Positions 16,350 through 23,418 of a stretch of DNA of 64,000 nucleotides are shown here, one piece after another. Positions within the stretch are counted from its first letter, which is position 1; the number at the start of each line of letters is the position of its first letter. The notes under the pieces were generated by a model. The model saw only the letters and a list, made by a program, of their open reading frames with translations. It did no database searches and had not been told where the DNA came from. A program made the position numbers and the translations under genes. The stretch comes from Thermoflexus hugenholtzii JAD2 (lineage in GTDB: Bacteria > Chloroflexota > Anaerolineae > Thermoflexales > Thermoflexaceae): assembly GCF_900187885.1 (NCBI RefSeq), contig NZ_FYEK01000028.1:1-64000 (forward strand), given 5' to 3'.

Positions 16350-17006
16350 ATGGTCATTTCACCCTTATCGAAATGGACCTTTGCTCTGTTGCAGGCCTTC
16401 TTCCACTGGCTGTATCACGGAGGGGCGTGGGCCTACGATGGGGTGGCAGCGCTGGCCTCGATGGGGCGCTGGACGCGCTGGGTGACCCGGGCCCTAGACG
16501 AAGTGGAAGGAACTTGGGTGCTGGAGCTCGGCCACGGCCCGGGGCATCTCCTCGCCGCGATGGCCCGCCAGGGCCTCCGCCCCGTCGGCCTGGATCCCTC
16601 CCCGGCGATGGGGCAGCGCGCCCGCCGGCGGACAGGTTCGTCTGTCCCCTTGGTGCGGGGACGCGCGCAAGCCCTCCCCTTCCGGGACGAGGTCTTCGAC
16701 ACGGTGGTGGCCACCTTCCCCGCTCCCTTCATCCGAGATCCTCGCACTTGGCAGGAGGCGGCCCGGGTGGTGCGCCCCGGAGGGCGCGTGGTGGTCCTGT
16801 TCGCCGCCCATCCCCCACTCTCTCTCGTCGGGCTCCCCTGGCGATGGCTCTACCGCCTGGCCGGGCTTCAACCTCCTAAAGGCCTTCTGGGGGCCTTTCT
16901 GCATGACCCGGCCCGACAGGCGGGGCTCGAAGTCGAGCCCTGGACGTTCCCCGATGGCGGCTGGACCCTCCACGGGATCCTCGCCCGCCGGCCTTCCCGC
17001 CCCTGA
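16350..17006 (+). CDS. Class I SAM-dependent methyltransferase
   Basis: A 218-residue methyltransferase of unknown substrate. After a hydrophobic, aromatic N-terminus come SAM motif I VLELGHGPGHLLAAMA, the acidic loop GLDPSPAM, motif II region LPFRDEVFDTVVATFP, and the UbiE-like block WQEAARVVRPGGRVVVLF. I chose the ATG at 16350, with a GAGG site 10 nt upstream; the frame is open much further upstream but that part crosses a repeat and the divergent methyltransferase promoter region. A TATAAT lies at 16277-16282 without a clear -35. Confidence 0.78.
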   Translation: MVISPLSKWTFALLQAFFHWLYHGGAWAYDGVAALASMGRWTRWVTRALDEVEGTWVLELGHGPGHLLAAMARQGLRPVGLDPSPAMGQRARRRTGSSVPLVRGRAQALPFRDEVFDTVVATFPAPFIRDPRTWQEAARVVRPGGRVVVLFAAHPPLSLVGLPWRWLYRLAGLQPPKGLLGAFLHDPARQAGLEVEPWTFPDGGWTLHGILARRPSRP

Positions 17007-17434
17007 GCGCGCGCCTGACTTTTTGATTCGTCGCAGCGAGTGACCGACATTCCGCACTCAAATGGTGTCCAAACCGCATTTTCCACAATAGTGCCCCTTA
17101 ATAAATGTCCTTATCTTGGTTCCTTTACCAGCCCCCCGCTGGCCTGCCTGCGATCCTCGGGACGGAAGACCTCTCCGCCTTCGATTGCTCGATGCCAGCG
17201 GGGACTCCGGTTGGGCCTACCCACCGCCGCCCGTTGCCTCACCAGCCCCCGCCCGCCGTTGGGCCTCTCTCCGAAGGGAACGGAGCGCTTCCGGATGGCC
17301 AGTCACCCCACCGACGTGCCCTTCCCGCAGCGCCCACCGCCCGAACAGCCACCGGCTTCCTTCCTGCCCCAGGCCAGGTAACAATGCCCTCTGCCCGAAC
17401 GCGCCCCGCGCTCCCTTCTGGCCGACTCCCGGAT
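17007..17434. other. Gene-free junction region
   Basis: I see no supported gene here. The first part (to about 17110) is AT-richer and includes GGTGTCCAAACCGC; the rest is GC-rich and rich in simple CCG/CCC stretches. Open frames on both strands lack family resemblance. The base composition changes sharply near 17435, where the AT-rich cassette relic begins, so this may be the boundary of an insertion. Confidence 0.5.
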
Positions 17435-17905
17435 TTAACTGATAGATTCCTCACTGCCCAGGTCACTAACGTGGATAGTGATTTGCATCCAACTATCGCG
17501 CGCCAATTCTCCCAAAAGTTTTACTGCGATGGGACTTTCGGATGGTAAACAGAACTTCTTAAATATATCAGCTATTGGCAAAACTTCTCGCACAACACCT
17601 ATACTTTCAACTTTTTCGCCTTCTTGGGGATGACAAGCCCGTATAGATATCTTCCAGCCATGACGAAGACGCTCGTGGCGTTCTGCCACACGACGCGCAT
17701 ATTCTTCTGCGCTGCTGATCTCTACTTGCTGAAGGATACTATTCACACAGTCGTGAACTGGCCAAGGCTAGCCCAGGGAGTCAAAAAAGACTTTAGAACC
17801 GCAATCACAACTGAAGTAGAACACCTTTGCTCCGCGGTGTGGACATCTGGTGGGATAGGTGCGTGCCTTGCACCACCACCCCTGAGTAGGCTCATGATAG
17901 AGCAT
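17435..17905 (-). pseudogene. Disrupted zinc-ribbon-like cassette gene (in-frame TAG)
   Basis: An ATG at 17903-17905 opens a frame that encodes a small CxC-type metal-binding N-terminus (CPHRG...FSCDCGSKVFFDSLG), meets TAG at 17768-17770, and continues in the same frame as PWPVHDC and a further 104 codons up to TAA at 17435-17437. Read as one unit it is a protein of about 156 residues with one nonsense codon. The ATG lies only 22 bp after the attC-like site, as in an integron cassette. The downstream 103 residues could still be made from a GTG at 17746. I do not recognise the family. Lower GC than the flanks suggests transfer. Confidence 0.6.
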
Positions 17906-17926
17906 ATTCGGCTCCGATCAATGCTG

Positions 17927-18006
17927 GCCCAACGATCTGCACATCAGCCGTCGCGAAGCGAGCGCGAAGCGCGAGCGAAGCGGTCGGCTGGATGCGCGGG
18001 TTAGCA
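17927..18006 (-). other. Integron attC-like recombination site
   Basis: Read on the minus strand, this 80-bp imperfect inverted repeat begins TGCTAAC and ends GTTGGGC. The end matches the attC R' consensus GTTRRRY; the start matches RYYYAAC only in part. The inner arms CCGCGCATCCAGCCGACCG and CGACGGCTGATGTGCAG pair with bulges, as in attC hairpins, and a CTTCGC-rich loop lies between them. A decayed gene stops 8 bp before it (TGA at 18014-18016) and another starts 22 bp after it, the spacing of gene cassettes. No integron integrase is in the window. Confidence 0.6.
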
Positions 18007-18013
18007 CAACTTT

Positions 18014-18656
18014 TCACTCTTTTGTATAGGCTATTCCTTTGATAATGCTTCGAATGATCTTAAACGCTTTCTCACCGTTTTCATTGTGAACTACGACGAG
18101 GTAGTAATCACTTGTTTCATCAAGGAGATCAAGTTTCGCGGTGAGCTAAGGAGTCTCAAGAGGTATTCCAAGTTGTTTTAATAGCTCAAACTCGTCTTTA
18201 CTTCCCATAAATTGCACTATTTTCAGTTTGCCAGGGCCAATCAAACAGACAGATTAGGGACCAACGGGAACAGGATTGGCATATATCTTAACGCCAAAGT
18301 ATAAGGTTGCAAGCATCAACCCCGACACCCCATACAAAACTGCTAGTCCCAAGTATAGGTTTAATTGCTGGAGAACACTCGGTTCACTGAGCATCCACCC
18401 CGCAAAATACTACTGACACTGGGAACAGAGCTATTCCGATCACCGATAGTATCCATAAGTAAAACGATGCCCCTTGCTCAACTCGCAAAATGCGATGCCA
18501 AAGGTGTTTTGACCAGTTACGAAAGCACTGGTTGTAGTATAGTAGGGCAAACAATAGCAGAGTAATGGTGCTGATAGCTAATCTGATTTGCAAGCTGGAA
18601 AGAGATCGAACAGGGAAGAGGAAAGCACAAGCAGACAAAACACCGAGAACGACCAC
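18014..18656 (-). pseudogene. Decayed membrane-protein gene (frameshift plus two stops)
   Basis: From 18656 down, the frame encodes hydrophobic helices (LRLAISTITLLLFALLYYNQ is typical) and ends at TGA 18384. A second frame, joined by one base at the C4/G4 run at 18398-18401, continues with WMLSEPSVLQQLNLYLGLAV and another helix, then passes TAA (18254-18256) and TAG (18146-18148) before a natural end at TGA 18014-18016, next to attC. So one ancestral protein of roughly 210 residues or more carries three lesions. Its N-terminus may be truncated at the junction with the FAD gene. The family is unknown. Confidence 0.6.
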
Positions 18657-18714
18657 CGTAAGAGAGGCTAAGAAGTTTAGGCCAACGGCAAGATACTTGG
18701 CCTTGAGTAAAAAA

Positions 18715-20043
18715 TTACCCCCGCAGCACCCGCCACAGGATGCCTGGCCGCATCAGGCTCTGGGGTGGGGCCAGGAGCGAGGCCACGTCGTTGAAGGCCC
18801 GAGCCACGACCGGATCATGGTGCGCCGTCCGGTGCAGCCGCGCCATGTAGGCGTTGATAAAGCGGATGGAGGCCGTGCGCCTGCCTTCCGCCTCCGGGAA
18901 GCGCAGGTCGCCGCTGACGACGATCTGCCAGGGCATGTCAATGCTCCTGGCTGCGCGCCGGAAGAAGCGCCACCACAGCTGTTCGGTGCCCTGGCGCAAC
19001 GCCTGCTGCAAATCCAATGCTTCCATGGCCGCCACGGACATCCCCTGGCCGTAGATGGGGTTGAAACTGCAGATGGCATCTCCGAAAACCAGAAATCCCT
19101 CCGGGAAGCTGGACAACCTCTCGTAGTGCCGGCGCAGGCTGGCTTTGAAGCGGTAGGTGACGATGTCCGACAGGGGCTCGGCATCTTTGATGACGTTGTA
19201 AACCTCCGGCGCGGCCAGGCTTTGGGCAAAGGCCAAAAAACCCGCTTCGTCCGCAGGCGGATAATCGCCGAGATTTCCAACCAGGCCGACGATCCACCGC
19301 TCGCCCTCCTGCGCCAGGATCACCCCGCCGCGTTTCAAGTGCGGCGGCTGAGGGGTGATGAGCGCCACTTTGGCGCCGTTCAGATGCTCCGGCCGACGGC
19401 GGTAAAGGCGGGTGCTGTAGCCGACGTTGATGGTGACTTGCTCCTCCTGCGGCGGCGCATAGCCCATCTCTGCCAGCCATTTGGGCGCCCGGGAACCGCG
19501 GCCGCCGGCATCCACCACCAGGTCGGCCTCCAGCACCTCCTCGGCGCTGCCTTCTGCCCGCCGTAGCAGGCGCACCCCGCGCACCCGGCTGACGCGTTCC
19601 GACGGCACCAGCCCCAGCGCATCGCACTGTTCGATGGCCCGCACATTGGGCAGGGCCAGCAGCCGCTGCCGCACGTAGCCTTCCAACAGCGGACGGCTGA
19701 CCGCCAGCGCGCCGAGACGGCCGTCTTCATTCGTGAAGCGGGCGTGATAGCCGCCGCCGTCGAACCAGATCAGCTCCTTCTCGGGCCGGTCGAGGAACGG
19801 CGCGCCCCGCGCCATCAGGTCGGCGATCAGGCCGGGGAACATCTCCTCCAGAATTTTGCTGCCCCGCAGCAGCAGCACGTGGAGGTGGCGGCCCTGGGGC
19901 ACCCCTTTGCGGTTTTCGCCCATGGGGGGGAAGGCATCCCGCTCGATGAGGGTGACCTGCTCGAAGAAATCGGCCAGGGCGCGGGCGGCGAGCAGCCCGC
20001 CCATGCTGGCCCCGATGACAATGGCGTGTTTTCGATTCGACAT
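18715..20043 (-). CDS. FAD-dependent monooxygenase/oxidoreductase
   Basis: A 442-residue flavoprotein of the p-hydroxybenzoate-hydroxylase fold. The N-terminal Rossmann motif is HAIVIGASMGGLLAARALA (residues about 6-24) with the ERD ribose-binding acid, a middle DLVVDAGGRGSRAP, and the FAD-binding GFLVFGDAICSFNPIYGQGM (DG/GD motif). The substrate is unknown. It is the last gene of the five-gene accessory operon, 41 bp after the hydrolase; a palindromic repeat sits in that gap. The ATG at 20043 lies at the start of the homology. The junction with the AT-rich relic begins immediately after its stop. Confidence 0.82.
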   Translation of the reverse strand: MSNRKHAIVIGASMGGLLAARALADFFEQVTLIERDAFPPMGENRKGVPQGRHLHVLLLRGSKILEEMFPGLIADLMARGAPFLDRPEKELIWFDGGGYHARFTNEDGRLGALAVSRPLLEGYVRQRLLALPNVRAIEQCDALGLVPSERVSRVRGVRLLRRAEGSAEEVLEADLVVDAGGRGSRAPKWLAEMGYAPPQEEQVTINVGYSTRLYRRRPEHLNGAKVALITPQPPHLKRGGVILAQEGERWIVGLVGNLGDYPPADEAGFLAFAQSLAAPEVYNVIKDAEPLSDIVTYRFKASLRRHYERLSSFPEGFLVFGDAICSFNPIYGQGMSVAAMEALDLQQALRQGTEQLWWRFFRRAARSIDMPWQIVVSGDLRFPEAEGRRTASIRFINAYMARLHRTAHHDPVVARAFNDVASLLAPPQSLMRPGILWRVLRG

Positions 20044-20063
20044 GATGACCTCCGTCTGAAAAT

Positions 20064-20088
20064 GGACGACCCGCCGGGTCGTCCCTAC
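20064..20088. repeat. GACGACCC-type palindromic repeat in an operon gap
   Basis: GGACGACCC-GCC-GGGTCGTCC is a perfect 9-bp-arm palindrome followed by CTAC. It resembles GTAGGG(G)CGACC palindromes elsewhere in the window (26933-26960, 51057-51084). It lies inside the 41-bp gap between two operon genes, so it may affect mRNA stability or relative expression of the last gene. Confidence 0.6.
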
Positions 20089-20945
20089 TGTGTCTGTTTC
20101 TGCAAGAAGGGGATGAGGGCTCCGGCGACGGCTTCGGGGTCGTCGGCAAAGGGCCAGTGGCCGCTCTCCTCCAGGATCACGATCTGGGCGCGGGGGAAGA
20201 ACGCCCGCTGACGCTCGGCGAAATGCACCGGCACGAAGGGGTCGGCCGCGCCCCAGATGACCAGGGCCGGCACGTCCAATTGTCGGAAGAGCGGACCGAG
20301 CACGTCGGCCATCCGCCCGGGGTTGTCGGTGGCCCGGTAGAGGCGCAGCACCGCCCGCTTCGTGCCCCAGTCCAGGTCGCGGTACATGCGGTCCACCGTG
20401 GCCCTGGGCAGGCCGCGAGGGCTGCTGCGCTGGATGAGAAAACCGAACCCGAAGCGGGTGGTGGTGGCCTGGAAGAGCTCGCCCAGGATGGGCGTGCGCC
20501 AGATGCGGGCCAGAGAGTGCCAGCGGTAGCCGGGCATGATGCCGATGTTGATCAGCGCCACGCTGGCCAGCCGTTGGGGATGTTGCGCCGCCCAGGTCAG
20601 ACCCCACGGCCCGCCGAAGTCGTGCAGCACCAGGTGCGCTCGCTCGATCCCCAGGTGGCCGAGGATGCCATCCAGGTGCCGGGCGTAGCCTTCTACGGTG
20701 TAGTTGAAGTCCTCCGGCTTGTCGGCCTGGCCGAAGCCGGGCATGTCCGGGGCCACGGCGCGGGCAAAGGCGCCCACCCGGCCCAGCAGGTCGCGCCAGT
20801 CCTCCGAGGAGCCGGGGTTGCCGTGGACGAAGACCACCGCTTCCTCGCTCTGGCGGTCGCCGCTGGCCAGATAGGGGGAGCGGACGCCCTGGAAGACGAC
20901 CTCACCTTTCTGTACCTCAGCTTGTGTGGTCGTTGCAGCACGCAT
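20085..20945 (-). CDS. Haloalkane dehalogenase-like alpha/beta hydrolase
   Basis: A 286-residue alpha/beta hydrolase. The oxyanion segment VFVHGNPGSS, the nucleophile elbow LVLHDFGGPWGL (Asp nucleophile, as in haloalkane dehalogenases and epoxide hydrolases) and the catalytic His in EESGHWPFADDPEAV are all present. The cap region lies between. Haloalkane dehalogenase, epoxide hydrolase and C-C hydrolase are all possible; the Asp nucleophile argues against an esterase. The ATG at 20945 has a GGAGG site 6 nt upstream; an ATG two codons earlier is the alternative. It starts 2 bp after the SnoaL-like gene ends. Confidence 0.83.
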   Translation of the reverse strand: MRAATTTQAEVQKGEVVFQGVRSPYLASGDRQSEEAVVFVHGNPGSSEDWRDLLGRVGAFARAVAPDMPGFGQADKPEDFNYTVEGYARHLDGILGHLGIERAHLVLHDFGGPWGLTWAAQHPQRLASVALINIGIMPGYRWHSLARIWRTPILGELFQATTTRFGFGFLIQRSSPRGLPRATVDRMYRDLDWGTKRAVLRLYRATDNPGRMADVLGPLFRQLDVPALVIWGAADPFVPVHFAERQRAFFPRAQIVILEESGHWPFADDPEAVAGALIPFLQKQTQ

Positions 20946-20947
20946 CC

Positions 20948-21376
20948 TCATCCTCCTTCCCCCCAGGCCGCCCGGAAGTTCGGCCCGGTGTCGAAGATGA
21001 AATCCTGGATGTGTACCGCCTTGCCCCGCCGCAGGGTAGTCACGGTGACGCCGCTGTTGTGACCCTGCCGTCCATCGCGGTTGACGACCTCCACGTCCCA
21101 GCGGGTGGCGACCACGTTGTCCCCCGTCATGTCGAACAGGTTGGCCACCGCCACGCGGCGCACGGTAAAGCGCAGGGTGGGGAACTGCGCGAAGAACTGC
21201 TCGAACCAGCGCGCCACCGCCTCCTTGCCGCTGTGCACGCCGCTGGCGCGCACGTCGCCGGGGAAGATGAAGGTGACGTCGTCGGCGAAGTTTGCCAACA
21301 CCGCCTTCAGGTCGTGGCGGTTGAAGGCCTGATAGATCTCGGGGATTTTGCGTTGAGCCAGCCAGGCGCCGATCAT
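20948..21376 (-). CDS. SnoaL/NTF2-like protein
   Basis: A small (142-residue) NTF2-like fold protein with the typical pattern IPEIYQAFNRHDLKAVLANF, FIFPGDVRASGVHSGKEAVA and WDVEVVNRDGRQGHNSGVTV. Relatives include polyketide cyclases, isomerases and dehydratases acting on small hydrophobic substrates, as well as unassigned proteins. The ATG at 21374-21376 overlaps the stop of the upstream epimerase gene (ATGA), so it is translationally coupled. Its setting between an epimerase and a hydrolase suggests a step in the same pathway. Confidence 0.78.
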   Translation of the reverse strand: MIGAWLAQRKIPEIYQAFNRHDLKAVLANFADDVTFIFPGDVRASGVHSGKEAVARWFEQFFAQFPTLRFTVRRVAVANLFDMTGDNVVATRWDVEVVNRDGRQGHNSGVTVTTLRRGKAVHIQDFIFDTGPNFRAAWGEGG

Positions 21377-22419
21377 CGCTGCCTTCCTCCTGACTGGATT
21401 TCGAGGCGTGCCGCCACGCCCTCTTGCAGACAGGCCGGCTTGTTCGTGAGCCAGCCCTGCTGCCAGTAATAGTCCAGGGTCCTGGCGATGGCCTCTTCCA
21501 GCGGGGTGTAGCGCAGGCCCAGTTCCCGCTCGGCTTTGGAGCCGTCCACCCACGTGCCGTGGGCCAGCATGGATACAACATCGCGCGGCAGGTCGGGCGG
21601 GCGTCCGGTCAGCCGGGCAGCCAGTTCCTGCAAATTGGCCACAACTCGACCGACAAACAGCGGCCCCACCGGCGGCGGCTTCACCCCGGCCAGCCGGCAG
21701 GTTTCCCGCAGGAAATCGGCAGTATCCACGTTGTAGGCGCTCAAAATGTGGCGTTCGCCAGGACGGCCCTTCTCCGCCGCCAGCAGGTGGCCCTGGACCA
21801 CGTCGTCGATGTACACGTAGCTGACACGGCCGCGGAAAAGCATCGGTTGCCTGCCAGTCACGGCCCTGAGCATGAGGTCGCCTACCGATTTCAGCGGGCC
21901 GGGGCCGAAGATGCCGGCGGGATTGAGGATGACCACCGGCAACCCCTGGCGCGCGAAATCCTGGGCGACCTGTTCGGCGCGGTATTTGGCCTCTTCGTAG
22001 GTGTGTACAAAATAGCCCCGGTGGGGTGTCTCTTCGTTTCCCACCTGGCCCCGGGGCTCGCCGATGGTGAAGCTGGTGCTGGTGTAGATGACCCGCCGGA
22101 TGCCTTTTGCCTGGGCCGCGGCCAACACGTTGCGGGTGCCTTCCACGGCCGTGCGCTTCAAGAGTGCCTTGTCCGGCGTCCAGAATTCGTAGATGGCAGC
22201 GACGTGGTAGAGGGTGTCGCATCCGTCCAGCGCCTGTTCCACCGACGCTTGGTCGAGAATGTCGCCGGTGACGATCTCGACCCCCAGTCGGACCAGGTCC
22301 TCGGTGCGGCTGGTCTTACGAGCCAGCACTCGCACCCGTTCGCCGCGCCGGCGAAGCGCCCGCACCAGCGCGCCGCCTACGTAGCCTGTGCCTCCGGTTA
22401 CCAGCGTCGTCATGGTCAT
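21373..22419 (-). CDS. NAD(P)-dependent epimerase/reductase (extended SDR)
   Basis: A 348-residue extended short-chain dehydrogenase. The Rossmann motif is VTGGTGYVGGALVRAL (residues about 7-22). The active-site Ser/Thr (TSTSFTIGEP) is followed by a YxxxK (Y...EEAKYRAEQ) and NPAGIFGPG, as in dihydroflavonol-reductase-like and sugar-epimerase-like SDRs. The C-terminal block is DGSKAERELGLRYTPLEEAI. The start overlaps the methyltransferase stop by 4 bp (ATGA). The substrate is unknown; it could reduce or epimerise the pathway intermediate. Confidence 0.84.
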   Translation of the reverse strand: MTMTTLVTGGTGYVGGALVRALRRRGERVRVLARKTSRTEDLVRLGVEIVTGDILDQASVEQALDGCDTLYHVAAIYEFWTPDKALLKRTAVEGTRNVLAAAQAKGIRRVIYTSTSFTIGEPRGQVGNEETPHRGYFVHTYEEAKYRAEQVAQDFARQGLPVVILNPAGIFGPGPLKSVGDLMLRAVTGRQPMLFRGRVSYVYIDDVVQGHLLAAEKGRPGERHILSAYNVDTADFLRETCRLAGVKPPPVGPLFVGRVVANLQELAARLTGRPPDLPRDVVSMLAHGTWVDGSKAERELGLRYTPLEEAIARTLDYYWQQGWLTNKPACLQEGVAARLEIQSGGRQR

Positions 22420-23264
22420 GCCTCACTTCCCTGCGTTTTGCGCGCCCAGGCGGCGACCATGGGCGGGGTCACCAGCGTGCACCCCTTCTCCACCGCCTCC
22501 TGCCGCATGCGCTCGACCAGGGTGTCCACCTGCACCTCGTCGGCCGTGGCGACGCCGACCTGCTGCATCAGCGGCAGCAGGGTGCGGGTCAACTGCTCGA
22601 TCCAGGCATAGATGGCCGAGTCGGGCCCGTTTTCGTAGCGGAGCATGGCGATGGTCTGGGCGCCGGGCAGCCCGGCCTGCTCGAAAATGCGCCGGAGTTT
22701 CGCGCCGCAGCGCGTGTCCACACCGAGACGGGTGAGGGTCTGGGTGATGCGGGTGGCGGCAGCCACGTAGGTGTCGCAGAAGGGATCGCACATCACCGCC
22801 GGGGGCGGGGTTACCGGGGTATCCAGCTCTTGAAAGGCGACGATGCCGCCCGGCTTGACGAAGGTGAGCAGCCGCCGCAGCACTGCGGCCGGATCGGGAA
22901 AGTACATCAGCACCAGCCGGCCGATGAGGGCGTCCACCGGCTCGCCGTCGAGTTGGAAATGGGCCAGGTCGGCAGCGATGAAACGCACATTCTGCAATCC
23001 GGCTGCCTGCGCCCGCCCTTGGGCGTAGCCGATGGCCTCCGGCGCCTTGTCCACGCCGATCACCGCGCCCTGCGGCCCGACCAGTTTGGCTGCCAGAAAC
23101 GAGACATCGCCGGCGCCGCAGCCCACGTCCAGCACCCGCATGCCGGGGGCCAGGCCGGCCTTGAGCAGCATGTGCTCGGTCATCTCGCCGAAGAAGCGGC
23201 CCTGCTGGACCAGCCGCTCCAGCTCTTCCTGGGTGTGTCCCAGGGCATAATCGTTCGTCTGCAT
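22416..23264 (-). CDS. Class I SAM-dependent methyltransferase (UbiE-like)
   Basis: A 282-residue methyltransferase. SAM motif I is VLDVGCGAGDVSFLAA (residues about 44-59), then IGVDKAPEAIGYA, AADLAHFQLDGEPVDALIG, and the FVKPGGIVAFQELD block. A GGAGG site precedes the ATG. This is the first gene of the coupled five-gene minus-strand operon; a weak TATATT -10 (23293-23298) lies about 30 nt upstream. The regulator gene upstream ends in its own terminator, so the operon probably has its own promoter in the 23265-23348 gap. Confidence 0.83.
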   Translation of the reverse strand: MQTNDYALGHTQEELERLVQQGRFFGEMTEHMLLKAGLAPGMRVLDVGCGAGDVSFLAAKLVGPQGAVIGVDKAPEAIGYAQGRAQAAGLQNVRFIAADLAHFQLDGEPVDALIGRLVLMYFPDPAAVLRRLLTFVKPGGIVAFQELDTPVTPPPAVMCDPFCDTYVAAATRITQTLTRLGVDTRCGAKLRRIFEQAGLPGAQTIAMLRYENGPDSAIYAWIEQLTRTLLPLMQQVGVATADEVQVDTLVERMRQEAVEKGCTLVTPPMVAAWARKTQGSEA

Positions 23265-23348
23265 CTCGCACCTCCATTGAAGATTTGTTCACAATATAGT
23301 GCGGGCGATTGCTGAATTGCCAGACGAACTGGTGCCGAATTTCTGCCC

Positions 23349-23383
23349 AAAAAAGGCGGCCACGTTGAATCTGACCGCCTTTT
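23349..23383 (-). terminator. Rho-independent terminator of the regulator gene
   Basis: The minus strand reads AAAAGGCGG, a 15-nt loop, CCGCCTTTT with further T's: a 9-bp stem with a run of six T's, 36 nt after the regulator stop codon. This is the clearest intrinsic terminator in the window. It separates the regulator transcript from the five-gene operon. Confidence 0.75.
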
Positions 23384-23418
23384 CGGTGAGCCGATCTTAC
23401 GCGTTCCTGCCGAGAGAA

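Noticed and set aside
17040-17381. Open frames of 100-150 codons on both strands
   Set aside because: They have low-complexity Pro/Arg/Ser composition, no start signals and no family.
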